From: Rhizobium herbae
GTDB lineage: Bacteria; Pseudomonadota; Alphaproteobacteria; Rhizobiales; Rhizobiaceae
Length of the DNA: 64,000 nt
NCBI RefSeq assembly: GCF_017873135.1
Contig: NZ_JAGGJV010000006.1
Coordinates: 62,001-126,000 of the forward strand
Direction of reading: 5' to 3'
Position numbers and translations under genes: made by a program. Every line of letters begins with the position of its first letter. Position 1 is the stretch's first letter. Shown here one piece after another: positions 42,241-51,240 of the stretch. The notes under the pieces are model-generated. The model was not told the origin of the DNA. It was given only the letters and a program-made list of their open reading frames with translations, and ran no database searches.

Positions 42241-43257
42241 ATGAAGGCGGCGCGGCTTTATGCGGCAGGCGATATCAGGGTCGAGGAGATCGATCGGCCC
42301 GGTCCGCTCGAGGCAGGTTGGGTGCGCCTGCGGGTGACGGCGGCCGGCATCTGCGGCTCCGACCTGCACAACTTTCGCACCGGCCAGTGGATCAGCCGTT
42401 CGCCATCGATAGCAGGGCACGAATTTGCCGGCGTGGTGACAGAACTGGGCGAGGGCGTTTTTGGATTTTCGGTCGGCGACACGGTTGTCGCCGACAGCCG
42501 CTTCTGGTGTGGGCAATGCCCGGCTTGCCTGAGCGGGCGGCAGAATGTCTGCGTCAATCTCGGCTTTGTTGGCGAAGTCTGCGATGGCGGCTTTGCCGAG
42601 GAGACCGTCATCCCGGCGCGACTTCTGGTGAAGCACGAGCCTTGGCTTGAGCCGTCGGTCGCTGCTATGGCCGAACCGCTGGCGGTGGCTTTGCACGCCG
42701 TGCGCAAACAGGCTTTACCGAGTGGTGAGCCTGTTCTGATGGTTGGCTGCGGCCCGATCGGCGGGCTGGCGGCACTGCTGCTGTCGCGCCTGCATGATGG
42801 GCCGCTGCTGGTCGCCGACCGTAACATCTCGCGCGCAGCGCTGGTTGCGGAAGTCACCGGCGCTGTCATAGTCGATCTCGACAAGGGTGCCATTTCAGCG
42901 GCTTTGGGGGCTGGGGTGCTGCGCCACGTGCTCGATGCCACCGGCAATATCGCTGTCGTGAAGACGGTGCTCGATCTGCTTGGCGGCGGCGGATCGCTGG
43001 CTCTTGTTGGCATTACCCATGGGCGGATCGATCTTGACCCCAACGAGCTGGTCGAGCGCGAGATCGCGCTGCTTGGCTGCCACGCGTTCAAGGACGAGCT
43101 GCCAGATGCGGTCGCCATGCTGCCCGATCTGGCGGAGGCACTGACGCGGTTAATCGACAGGGAAATCGGCGTTGAAGACGTGCCTTCCGCCTATGCGTGG
43201 CTGCTTGGCGGCGAGGTAACGGGATTGAAAACTATCATCCGCTTCGGTGACCGATGA
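42241..43257 (+). CDS. Zinc-dependent alcohol dehydrogenase (MDR family)
   Basis: 338 aa. Catalytic zinc residues in ICGSDLHNF and GHEFAG, structural zinc lobe CGQCPACLSGRQNVC, and the NAD-binding stretch VLMVGCGPIGGLA. Resembles sorbitol/threonine-dehydrogenase-like enzymes. Start ATG 42241 has GAGG 6 nt upstream; GTG 42229, overlapping the hisD-like stop, and ATG 42235 are possible. Overlaps the kinase gene by ATGA. Confidence 0.9.
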   Translation: MKAARLYAAGDIRVEEIDRPGPLEAGWVRLRVTAAGICGSDLHNFRTGQWISRSPSIAGHEFAGVVTELGEGVFGFSVGDTVVADSRFWCGQCPACLSGRQNVCVNLGFVGEVCDGGFAEETVIPARLLVKHEPWLEPSVAAMAEPLAVALHAVRKQALPSGEPVLMVGCGPIGGLAALLLSRLHDGPLLVADRNISRAALVAEVTGAVIVDLDKGAISAALGAGVLRHVLDATGNIAVVKTVLDLLGGGGSLALVGITHGRIDLDPNELVEREIALLGCHAFKDELPDAVAMLPDLAEALTRLIDREIGVEDVPSAYAWLLGGEVTGLKTIIRFGDR

Positions 43258-44534
43258 TCATCAGCCGGACCGCCGAGATCCGCCGCCTAGCCGTCGATGA
43301 TGAAGCGGCTGCAATCTCCCTGCTGTCTGCGCTGTTGCGCGAGCTCTTCGCGCTCGAGCCGCGAAATGTGGTTATCAACCGCGACCAGTACAGCCTCAAC
43401 TCGTTGAATGGCTTCTTCGAAGCTGACGGCGAGGCACTGTTTTTCAAGTTTCATCAGGAGGAAGGTGAGGAGGTGATGTCCGGCGAGTATTACCGGGCCG
43501 ATATCCTCGCCCGCGCTGGATTGCCGGTGGACCAACCCCTGCATATGTCCGTGCTGCCCGGCGAGCAGATCCTGATTTATCGGCGACGCAGTGATCCGCG
43601 ATTTTCAGATGTCCTGCGAGGGCTCGATCTGGAGCCGGACGAACGAGCGGAAGCGGTGGCCATTGCCGCAGAGCGCCAGTTGTCGGGCAGGCTTCTCGAA
43701 GTGTACCTGCGGACGCTTCATCCGATCACACCGGAGCAGGCAGCGGATGAACCCATTCACCGGCTGTTTTACGAGCGGCTGATCGATCCGCCGGCAGGCA
43801 CATTTCCCGGCGGCCGTTACAGGAATTTCTATGTCGGCCAGCAATTTGCCTTTCCCGGTGTCGAGCTTGATTGGGGCACATTTTCCACGGCAAGTATCGT
43901 CGTTAACGGCGTCCGCTACAGCGACACTATCGGCGAGCTTTTCAGCCGCGCCGCCGAGCGCCTGCGGCGAGAGCGCATGGCGGATGCTGGCGGCGTGGTG
44001 GCGCACGGCGATGCCCACAATGCCAATGTCTGGTACAGCACTGCGGTGGATGGCGCCAAACTCTGCTATTTTGATCCCGCCTTCGCCGGCGAGCACGTTC
44101 CAACCTTGCTGGCCGAGGTCAAGACGACGTTCCACAACATCTTCGCACATCCACTCTGGCTCTATGATCCCACCGAGGCCGCGTCCCGATATTCCGGCAA
44201 GGCGCGCTACGAGAAGGGCACCCTGTTTCTCGATAGCGACTGGCAGCTCAGCCGCGTTCGGGAGGGGTTGCTGGCGGTCAAGGCGGAATATTTGTGGCAG
44301 CCGCTGCTGGCGGAGTTGAAGGCGCGCGGGCTGCTGCCCGACGACTGGCGCCCGGTGATCCGGTCGGCGCTGTTTCTCTGCCCGACGCTGGTGATGAACT
44401 TGCGCGCCGGTGCCACAAGCCATAATCCCTTGTCGTCAGCGATTGCCTTCGCGGTAGCAGCCATGGTCGGCAGTGAGCCTGTGGAGGGCGAGGATATGGT
44501 CACCCGGTTTCTGGATCGGATAACGCCCGCATAA
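43254..44534 (+). CDS. APH/choline-kinase-fold phosphotransferase
   Basis: 426 aa. The catalytic loop VVAHGDAHNANVWY and the metal site YFDPAFAGEH are those of the aminoglycoside-phosphotransferase / choline-kinase fold. The N-terminal lobe has RDQYSLNSLNGFF and LFFKFHQEE, where the Lys is the likely ATP-binding residue. In this catabolic operon it more probably phosphorylates a small hydroxylated metabolite than an antibiotic. Starts inside the stop of the upstream gene (ATGA), so co-translated with it. Confidence 0.8.
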   Translation: MIISRTAEIRRLAVDDEAAAISLLSALLRELFALEPRNVVINRDQYSLNSLNGFFEADGEALFFKFHQEEGEEVMSGEYYRADILARAGLPVDQPLHMSVLPGEQILIYRRRSDPRFSDVLRGLDLEPDERAEAVAIAAERQLSGRLLEVYLRTLHPITPEQAADEPIHRLFYERLIDPPAGTFPGGRYRNFYVGQQFAFPGVELDWGTFSTASIVVNGVRYSDTIGELFSRAAERLRRERMADAGGVVAHGDAHNANVWYSTAVDGAKLCYFDPAFAGEHVPTLLAEVKTTFHNIFAHPLWLYDPTEAASRYSGKARYEKGTLFLDSDWQLSRVREGLLAVKAEYLWQPLLAELKARGLLPDDWRPVIRSALFLCPTLVMNLRAGATSHNPLSSAIAFAVAAMVGSEPVEGEDMVTRFLDRITPA

Positions 44535-44637
44535 TCCCTCTGTTTTTGTTTTTCTGAAGCAACCACGTTTTTTTCACTACTTTCCTGAAGCTCGGCAATA
44601 TGGCTCATATGCCGACTGGATTTGAGGAATCGCTGAA

Positions 44638-46749
44638 ATGGACGAGATGCTGAGTTGGGGAACGAAATTGGCTCGTCCCGCGCGCTACGACGTGCTGTTC
44701 GAACCCGTCAAGATCGGCCCGGTCACGGCGCGCAACCGCTTCTACCAGGTGCCGCATTGCAACGGCATGGGCTATCGCGACCCGACGGCGCTCGCGCATA
44801 TGCGCGGCGTCAAGGCCGAGGGCGGCTGGGCAGTCGTCTGCACCGAACAGGTCGAGCTGCACCACACATCCGAAATTACCCCGTTCATCGAGCTGCGTCT
44901 CTGGGACGACCGCGATATCCCGGCATTGGCGCGCATGGCCGACAAGATCCATGAGCATGGCAGTCTCGCCGGTATCGAGCTTGCCTATAACGGCATGAAC
45001 GGCTCGAACCTCTATTCGCGCGAAGTGCCGATGGGGCCTGCGCATCTGCCGGTCGCCACCTTCATGTATGATCCGGTGCAGGCGCGTCGGATGGACAAGG
45101 AAGACATTGCCAATGTCCGGAAATGGCATCTCGCCGCCGTCAAGCGTGCCAAGCTTGCGGGCTTTGACCTCATATACGTCTATGCAGCGCATGCGCTCGG
45201 TTTCCTGCATCATTTCCTGTCGCGCCGCTACAATCAGCGCACCGACGAATATGGCGGTCCGATCGAGAACCGTATCCGGCTGCTGCGCGAAATTACCGAG
45301 GAGACAAAGGACGCTGTCGGCGATACCTGCGCCGTACCGGTGCGCATTTCGGTCGATGAGTTGCTGGGCGAGGGCGGGCTCTACAAGGAAGAGGTCGAGG
45401 ACATGATCGGGCTGATGGCCGACCTGCCGGATCTCTGGGACGTGACGCTGGCCGGCTGGGAGAACGACAGCCGTACCTCGCGCTTTTCGGAAGAGGGCGC
45501 GCAGGAGCCGTTCATCGAAGGCATCAAGCGGTTGACCTCGAAGCCGGTGGTTGGGGTGGGACGTTATACGTCAGTCGACCGCATGGTCAGCCTGGTCAAC
45601 AAGGGCATTCTCGACATGATCGGCGCCGCACGGCCATCGATCGCCGACCCTTTCCTGCCGAAGAAGATCGAGGAAGGTCGCTTCGACGACATCAGGGAAT
45701 GTATCGGCTGCAATATCTGCGTATCGGGCGATTTTACCCAGTCACCGATCCGCTGCACGCAAAACCCGACCATGGCCGAGGAATGGCGCAAGGGCTGGCA
45801 CCCCGAAAAGATCCGTCGCCAGCAAAGCGAAAAGCCGGTGTTGATCATCGGCGGCGGCCCGACCGGGCTTGAGGCTGCGCAGGCGCTCGGCAAGCGGGGT
45901 TACGAAGTGACGCTGGCGGAAGCGAACAAGGAACTCGGCGGCCGCGTGCTGCAGGAATCGCGGCTGCCGGGCCTCTCCGCCTGGGTCCGCGTGGCCGATT
46001 ACCGCAAGCTGCAGCTCAACCAGCTTGCCAATGTCCATATCTATTTTGATAGCCGGCTCACCGCCGATGATGTGCTGGGCTTTGGCATTCCGCGCGTGGC
46101 GATCGCTACAGGTGCGACTTGGCGCAAGGATGGTGTCGGGCATGCGTTCACGCTGCCTATCCCGATCGAGGAGGGGGCAGCGGTCTATTCGCCGACGGAT
46201 GTCATGAGCGGCAACTGTCCCGCCGGCGCCCGGGTCGTGGTGTTCGACGACGACCACTATTATATGGGCGGCGTCATGGCCGAACTGATGGCCGAGAAGG
46301 GCTGCGACGTGACCTATGTCACGCCGGCATCCGAGGCCTCGACCTGGACGCGCAACACCATGGAACAGCATTTCATCCAGAAGCGGATGCTGGAAAAGGG
46401 CATCAAGATCCGCTCGTTTACGCTGGTGAAATCGATAGGAAGGCAAGAGACCGTTCTGGCCTGCACCTTCACCGGCAAGCAGGAGCGAGTTGCCGTCGAT
46501 GCCGTCGTGTTGGTCACTGCCCGACTGCCGAACGAAGAACTGCTGCTTGATCTCAAGGCACGCCAGGCCGAGTGGGCGGATTCAGGTATCGAGAGCATCG
46601 TGGCGATCGGTGATGCCCAGGCCCCGGCCACCATCGCGCATGCGACTTACGCCGGCCACCGCTATGCCGAGGAACTCGATGGCGCACCGCTTGCCGAAGG
46701 CCAGTTGCCGTTCAAGCGCGAGATCGCCGAACTTCTTCCCCTGATATAA
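44638..46749 (+). CDS. Trimethylamine-dehydrogenase-like iron-sulfur flavoprotein
   Basis: 703 aa with the layout of trimethylamine dehydrogenase (TMADH): an FMN TIM barrel (about 1-380), a [4Fe-4S] site CIGCNICVSGDF..C, then an FAD/NAD-like domain (LIIGGGPTGLEAAQALGKRG). RNRFYQVPHC places C41 where TMADH has the Cys that binds FMN covalently, and YVYAAHALG keeps the active-site Tyr and His. The substrate pocket differs (LAYNGMNGSN in place of the TMADH LWYGGAH stretch), so the substrate is probably another N-methylated amine or betaine. First of three genes with a cupin and a deacetylase. Confidence 0.88.
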   Translation: MDEMLSWGTKLARPARYDVLFEPVKIGPVTARNRFYQVPHCNGMGYRDPTALAHMRGVKAEGGWAVVCTEQVELHHTSEITPFIELRLWDDRDIPALARMADKIHEHGSLAGIELAYNGMNGSNLYSREVPMGPAHLPVATFMYDPVQARRMDKEDIANVRKWHLAAVKRAKLAGFDLIYVYAAHALGFLHHFLSRRYNQRTDEYGGPIENRIRLLREITEETKDAVGDTCAVPVRISVDELLGEGGLYKEEVEDMIGLMADLPDLWDVTLAGWENDSRTSRFSEEGAQEPFIEGIKRLTSKPVVGVGRYTSVDRMVSLVNKGILDMIGAARPSIADPFLPKKIEEGRFDDIRECIGCNICVSGDFTQSPIRCTQNPTMAEEWRKGWHPEKIRRQQSEKPVLIIGGGPTGLEAAQALGKRGYEVTLAEANKELGGRVLQESRLPGLSAWVRVADYRKLQLNQLANVHIYFDSRLTADDVLGFGIPRVAIATGATWRKDGVGHAFTLPIPIEEGAAVYSPTDVMSGNCPAGARVVVFDDDHYYMGGVMAELMAEKGCDVTYVTPASEASTWTRNTMEQHFIQKRMLEKGIKIRSFTLVKSIGRQETVLACTFTGKQERVAVDAVVLVTARLPNEELLLDLKARQAEWADSGIESIVAIGDAQAPATIAHATYAGHRYAEELDGAPLAEGQLPFKREIAELLPLI

Positions 46750-46776
46750 GAAACGACATAAAAAAGAAAACATCAC

Positions 46777-47145
46777 ATGCTGCCTTTCAAACTCTCGATG
46801 GACAGGATCGAACTCGATGCCTGGGGCGCGCCGGAAGATATCGGCGCCACAACGATCGACGGTCCGATCAAGGTCGCCGGAAAATTGCTGTTTGGAACCT
46901 TGGAGACGGCCGTTTCCGGCGGCCTATACAGCGCCACCAAGGGCAAGTACCGCGTCGTCTATGCCTTTCACGAGCATGCGACGCTGCTTGACGGCGATCT
47001 CGCGGTCACCGATGAAACCACCGGCAAGACGACAGTTTACGGCCCAGGCGATTCCTGGATCATCGCCAAGGGCACGGCGGTTGTCTGGGACATCCGTTCG
47101 GACCATGTTCGCAAGAGCTATCTCGCCGCGATGGCGGATCTCTGA
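46777..47145 (+). CDS. Cupin-domain protein
   Basis: 122-aa single cupin of the DUF861/EutQ-like type: TLETAVSGGLYSATKGKYRV, then FHEHATLLDGDLAVTDE and YGPGDSWIIAKGTAVVWDI. The one His-rich stretch could bind a metal, but the classical HxH pair is not complete. Substrate unknown. It lies 27 bp after the TMADH-like gene and 22 bp before the deacetylase gene, so it is in one operon with them. Confidence 0.8.
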   Translation: MLPFKLSMDRIELDAWGAPEDIGATTIDGPIKVAGKLLFGTLETAVSGGLYSATKGKYRVVYAFHEHATLLDGDLAVTDETTGKTTVYGPGDSWIIAKGTAVVWDIRSDHVRKSYLAAMADL

Positions 47146-47167
47146 GACGAAAAGCAGGAGGTGTGGC

Positions 47168-48319
47168 ATGGACCGGGTTCTGTCGATGCTCGAGAAACTG
47201 ATCGCCTTTCCCACTGTCAGTCGCGACGGTAATATCGACCTCATCCGTTACGTGGCAGAGCTGCTACGGCAGGCCGGGATCGAAGCGGCGCTTTATCCCG
47301 GCGAGGGTGGTGACCGGGCCTCGCTGTTTGCCACTGTCGGTCCTCCGGGCGCCGGCGGTGTCGTGCTGTCGGGACACACCGACGTGGTGCCGGTCGAGGG
47401 CCAGGCCTGGTCGAGTGATCCGTTCAGGATGGCGGCCCGCAACGGCAATCTCTATGGCCGTGGCACGGCCGACATGAAAGGCTTCGTCGCCTGCGCGATC
47501 GAAGCGCTGATCGCAGCCAAGGACGCGAACCTTGCGCGGCCGCTGTATCTTGCACTGTCTTATGACGAGGAGATCGGCTGCGTCGGCGTGCGGCCAATGC
47601 TGGGCGAACTCGCCAAGGCCGGCATTCGGCCCGAATGGGTACTGATCGGCGAGCCCACCTTCATGCAGGTCGCTACCGGCCACAAGGGCAAGACCGGCAT
47701 CCGCGCCACCTGCTGCGGCCATGCCGCGCATTCGGCGCTGGCGCCCACCGGGCTCAACGCCATCCATCTCGCCTCGGATTTTCTCACCGAAATCCGCGCC
47801 ATGCAGGCGGAGATCGAGCGTACAGGACTGCGCGATCCGGATTACGACGTGCCATATACGACGCTGCATGCCGGTGTGATCAAGGGTGGTACCGCGCTCA
47901 ATATCGTGCCGGACACATGCGAGATGCTGTTTGAGATCCGCAACATTGCCGGCGACAATCCCGGGACGATCATGGACCAGTTCTTCGAGCGGGCCGAGGC
48001 GATTACAGCCAAGGAGCGGCGGCGCTTTCCGGAAGCCGAGATCCGGCTCGATATCTTCAATGAATATCCCGGCCTCGGCACCGACGCGTCAGGTGCCATC
48101 TCCACGCAAGCCATCACGCTTTCCGGCCAGACGAAGCGTATCAAGGTGGCGTTCGGGACCGAGGGTGGGCTGTTTCAGGATGCGCTCTCGACGACGGCTA
48201 TCGTCTGCGGCCCGGGCAGTATGGATCAGGGACATAAGCCGGATGAGTTCGTCAGCATCGACCAGCTCACCCAGTGCCAGACGATGTTATCGCGATTGAC
48301 GAAACGCCTCGCTGCTTAG
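47168..48319 (+). CDS. ArgE/DapE-type M20 deacetylase
   Basis: 383 aa. M20 metallopeptidase fold with the zinc motifs SGHTDVVPVE, GRGTADMKG, YDEEIGCVG and the late DQGHKPDEF; IGEPTFMQVATGHKGK is the start of the dimerisation domain. Most like acetylornithine deacetylase, but its place beside TMADH-like and cupin genes, away from arginine genes, suggests removal of an N-acyl group from a catabolic intermediate. ATG 47168 follows AGGAGGTG. Symbol argE is not assigned because function may differ. Confidence 0.88.
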   Translation: MDRVLSMLEKLIAFPTVSRDGNIDLIRYVAELLRQAGIEAALYPGEGGDRASLFATVGPPGAGGVVLSGHTDVVPVEGQAWSSDPFRMAARNGNLYGRGTADMKGFVACAIEALIAAKDANLARPLYLALSYDEEIGCVGVRPMLGELAKAGIRPEWVLIGEPTFMQVATGHKGKTGIRATCCGHAAHSALAPTGLNAIHLASDFLTEIRAMQAEIERTGLRDPDYDVPYTTLHAGVIKGGTALNIVPDTCEMLFEIRNIAGDNPGTIMDQFFERAEAITAKERRRFPEAEIRLDIFNEYPGLGTDASGAISTQAITLSGQTKRIKVAFGTEGGLFQDALSTTAIVCGPGSMDQGHKPDEFVSIDQLTQCQTMLSRLTKRLAA

Positions 48320-48426
48320 GTTCGTCTCCTCCCTCAACACCTCCCTGGATGGACTCAAGGACTTCAGTGCGCTGGATTCCTGGGGCAACACGGGAAAGAG
48401 GGTTGGGGAGGCTATGCTCACACCTG

Positions 48427-49656
48427 CTACCGAGCGCGTTCTGCAATCTGCTCGGCAACATATTTGGCATCATGCCATGCGCCCCAGATGAATGGGGATG
48501 CCCGGCGCGACAGCCATGCCAGTCCCAGGAAATAAAGGCCTGGCACTTTCGAAACGCCGTTCTGATGTGCAGGCCGACCTTTTTCGTCGAATGCATCGAG
48601 ATTGAGCCAGCCGAAATCGAGCCTGTATCCGGTCGCCCAGACAATCGATGTGATTCCGGCCTTGGCGAGATCGAGTTCCAGGACGGGATCGATCGCGCAT
48701 TGCGGCGCGGGCCCGATGATGCGGGCGTCGGGCTCTTCCGGAAAATCCAGCCCTTCGCGGGCGATATAGGCGTCTGCGGAGTCAAGCACGGAGAGATAGT
48801 CCGCGTCGCCCGCCGCGATATTCTTCGCCAGATCCGGTGCGAAGCGCATCATGCCGTCCAGGTATGCCTCGGCCCGGCCGACAAGTGTGATGCCCTTGGC
48901 GGCGAGGTCGCGGAAATCGACGGTGTGGCCGCCACGTGCGCCGCTGACCGCGATCGTCACATGCTCAAGTGCCGGGTCGTTGGTCTTGACGTCCCAAAGT
49001 CCCAAAGCCCCCAGCCACCAGACGAAATCATGGCCTCGATAGCTTCTCGGCGGCCTGTTATGCGGGCCGACCGAAAGATAAACCGACCGTCCTGCACGGG
49101 CCAGTTCGTCGGCGATCTGTACGCCCGAGGAGCCGGCGCCAACGACAAGCACAGCCCCTGCAGGCAATTGCGCGGGATTGCGATAGGCGGCAGAGTGGAT
49201 CTGAACAATGTCGGTATTTGCTGGCAAAAGGGCAGGAACGATCGGCTTTTGAAACGGCCCGGTGGCGACGACGACGTTTTTCGCTTCGATCACGCCCTGG
49301 GATGTCTCTGCGCGAAAGCCCGAACCATCCTCGAGCTTGCTGAGAGCCTTGACCTCGACGCCGCAACGGATTGGCGCCGCGATTTTTTCTGCAAAGGCAA
49401 CGAAATAGTCGACGATTTTGTTGCGCGGCGCGAAACTGTCCGGATCGATATCGGCAAAAGTCATGCTGGGAAATCTGTCGTGCCAGGCCGGGCCATTGGC
49501 AACGAGAGAGTCCCAGCGTTCGCTGCGCCAGCGTTCGGCGATGCGATTACGCTCGACGACGAGGTGAGACACGTTGTTGTTGGTGAGATGTTCGCTCGCC
49601 GCCAGCCCGGCTTGGCCTGCACCGACGACTAGCGTGTCGATGTGTTCAATCGTCAT
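48427..49656 (-). CDS. Flavin-containing monooxygenase (YUCCA/FMO-like)
   Basis: 409 aa, class-B flavoprotein monooxygenase. FAD-binding VVGAGQAGLAASEHL at the N-terminus, NADPH-binding VVGAGSSGVQIADEL at about 180, and a late WATGYRLDF as in FMO/YUCCA-type enzymes. It would insert oxygen at nitrogen, sulfur or a ketone; substrate unknown. ATG 49656 follows AAGGAG; the longer frame to 49791 adds unrelated residues. Divergent from ridA, sharing a 329-bp promoter region with a strong palindrome. Confidence 0.87.
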   Translation of the reverse strand: MTIEHIDTLVVGAGQAGLAASEHLTNNNVSHLVVERNRIAERWRSERWDSLVANGPAWHDRFPSMTFADIDPDSFAPRNKIVDYFVAFAEKIAAPIRCGVEVKALSKLEDGSGFRAETSQGVIEAKNVVVATGPFQKPIVPALLPANTDIVQIHSAAYRNPAQLPAGAVLVVGAGSSGVQIADELARAGRSVYLSVGPHNRPPRSYRGHDFVWWLGALGLWDVKTNDPALEHVTIAVSGARGGHTVDFRDLAAKGITLVGRAEAYLDGMMRFAPDLAKNIAAGDADYLSVLDSADAYIAREGLDFPEEPDARIIGPAPQCAIDPVLELDLAKAGITSIVWATGYRLDFGWLNLDAFDEKGRPAHQNGVSKVPGLYFLGLAWLSRRASPFIWGAWHDAKYVAEQIAERAR

Positions 49657-49725
49657 GCACCGGCTCCTTCCATCGCAATCCTGACATCCCGACTGTGGGG
49701 CAGAGCGGGCTAAGCAAATTTCTAA

Positions 49726-49743
49726 TCGAAGCGATTGCTTCGA
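49726..49743. promoter_or_regulatory. Palindrome TCGAAGC-GATT-GCTTCGA
   Basis: Perfect 7-bp arms around GATT, 70 bp upstream of the monooxygenase ATG in the divergent monooxygenase/ridA promoter (49657-49985). It looks like an operator for a dimeric regulator; the LysR gene at 52863 is one candidate. No other signal was seen in the stretch. Confidence 0.45.
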
Positions 49744-49985
49744 GAAATAATGATTTAATTCGTCGTTGCTTTGGATATCTTGATCTAGCATCGCGGATGC
49801 AGTCGGAAGGGCCGTACCGACCGCTGTGCACTCATCTGGCTAACCAAGGCGTCATAGTACTTCGGAATTTCAAATGCACAGTCCATGGAAAGCCTTCTTT
49901 CCTTCGGTGCAGAGATGTGGCTCCAATTGGAATGCTTAGCCTTCGCCGATCTCACCCGTTCGATATTCAATTGAGAGTCACTGAC

Positions 49986-50408
49986 ATGCCTGTTCACAAA
50001 CGCATCCGTATGTTCAACACCAAGGACACTTATCCGGAACAGAAGCTCGACAATGATCTCTGCCAGACAGTGGTTGCCAAGGGGTCGATGGTGTTCGTGC
50101 GTGGCCAGATCGGCCAGGATCTCGACACATCAGCAAGCGTTGCGATCGGCGACGCTGCCGGCCAGACCGAACAGGCGATGGCCAATATCAAAATGCTGCT
50201 GGAGGAGGCGGGTTCGGAACTCGCCCATGTCACCAAGATCACCATTTACCTCACCGACCCGCGCTATCGCGAGGCGGTCTATCGCGTCGTCGGCAAGTGG
50301 CTGAAGGGCGTCTTCCCGGTTTCCACCGGTATCGTCGTGTCGGCGCTGGCGCGGCCGGAATGGCTGGTCGAGATCGACGCAATCGCCGTCATTCCGGACG
50401 AGGCGTAA
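49986..50408 (+). CDS. RidA (YjgF/YER057c/UK114) family protein
   Basis: 140 aa. RidA-type deaminase fold with MVFVRGQIGQDLDT, AMANIKMLLEEAGSELAHVTK, YLTDPRYREAVY and the C-terminal ARPEWLVEIDAIAV, whose Arg lies where active RidA proteins bind the imine carboxylate. It would hydrolyse enamine/imine intermediates, which suits an amine-oxidation operon. ATG 49986 is used; nothing family-like precedes it. Four bp before the DUF1028 gene. Confidence 0.88.
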   Translation: MPVHKRIRMFNTKDTYPEQKLDNDLCQTVVAKGSMVFVRGQIGQDLDTSASVAIGDAAGQTEQAMANIKMLLEEAGSELAHVTKITIYLTDPRYREAVYRVVGKWLKGVFPVSTGIVVSALARPEWLVEIDAIAVIPDEA

Positions 50409-50412
50409 ACAC

Positions 50413-51087
50413 ATGACGTTCTCGATCTCGGCGCGCTGCGCAAAGACGGGCATGCTGGGCATCGCCATCAGTTCCTCATCGCCGGCCGTTGCCGCAAGAT
50501 GTGCGCATGCCAAGGCGAGCGCCGGCGTGGTTGCGAGCCAGAATATCACCGATCCCGCTCTCGGCCAGAAGGGACTGCTGCTGCTGGGCGAGGGACTTTC
50601 GGCCACGGATACGCTGGCAAAACTGCTCGATGGCTACGAATTCACCGAATTCCGGCAACTGGCGATAGTCGATCGCGATGGCGGCACCGCATCCTACTCC
50701 GGTGACAAGGCGCTCGGCATTTTTTCGACCTTCGAGGGCAAGGATTGCGTCGCTGCCGGCAATCTGCTGGCGAACCAGGACGTGCCAGAAGCGATGGTGC
50801 GCGCGTTTGAAGCATCGACCGGCTATCTGGCAGACAGGCTTATCGTTGCGATGCAGGCAGCCGTGGCCGCTGGCGGCGAAGCAGGACCCGTGCATTCCGC
50901 CGGCATGCTGGTGGTCGACAAGGTCAGTTGGCCGGTCGCTGACTTGCGCGTTGATTGGCACGAAGAGGATCCGATCACGGCACTTGCCGATCTCTGGGAA
51001 CTCTACAAACCACAGCTCAACGCTTATTTGACACGCGCGCTGGATCCAACCGCCGCGCCAAACTACGGCGTGCCGGGCGACGAATAA
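50413..51087 (+). CDS. DUF1028 (Ntn-hydrolase-like) protein
   Basis: 224 aa. Begins TFSISARCAKTGMLGIAISS, with the family core VVASQNITDPALGQKGLLLL and GDKALGIFSTFEGKDCVAAGN. DUF1028 proteins have an Ntn-hydrolase fold and often lie beside RidA and amine catabolic genes; an amidohydrolase activity has been proposed but is not established. Directly coupled to ridA. Cytoplasmic. Confidence 0.85.
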   Translation: MTFSISARCAKTGMLGIAISSSSPAVAARCAHAKASAGVVASQNITDPALGQKGLLLLGEGLSATDTLAKLLDGYEFTEFRQLAIVDRDGGTASYSGDKALGIFSTFEGKDCVAAGNLLANQDVPEAMVRAFEASTGYLADRLIVAMQAAVAAGGEAGPVHSAGMLVVDKVSWPVADLRVDWHEEDPITALADLWELYKPQLNAYLTRALDPTAAPNYGVPGDE

Positions 51088-51091
51088 TGTT

Positions 51092-51222
51092 GGCCCCTCA
51101 CCCTAGCCCTCTCTCCCCGCAGGCGAGGCGAGGGAATCTACTCTGCGATCGCCTCGATACCAGGGTGTCAATCGACAGCCAGATGGGGGTGAAGGCGCGG
51201 CAGCCGGATGAGGGGCAGACAA
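51092..51222. repeat. Rhizobial intergenic palindromic repeat
   Basis: Outer parts are inverted to each other: GGCCCCTCACCCTAGCCCTC on the left and GGGGGTGAAGGC plus CAGCCGGATGAGGGGC on the right. The reverse of the right end (GCCCCTCATCCGGCTGCC) is the core of a short palindromic repeat common between rhizobial genes. It fills the gap between the DUF1028 and aldehyde dehydrogenase genes. Confidence 0.55.
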
Positions 51223-51240
51223 ACGATTGGAAAGATTCTT

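Noticed and set aside
43254-44534. Antibiotic-resistance phosphotransferase
   Set aside because: Only the fold-level catalytic motif is shared; operon context is catabolic.
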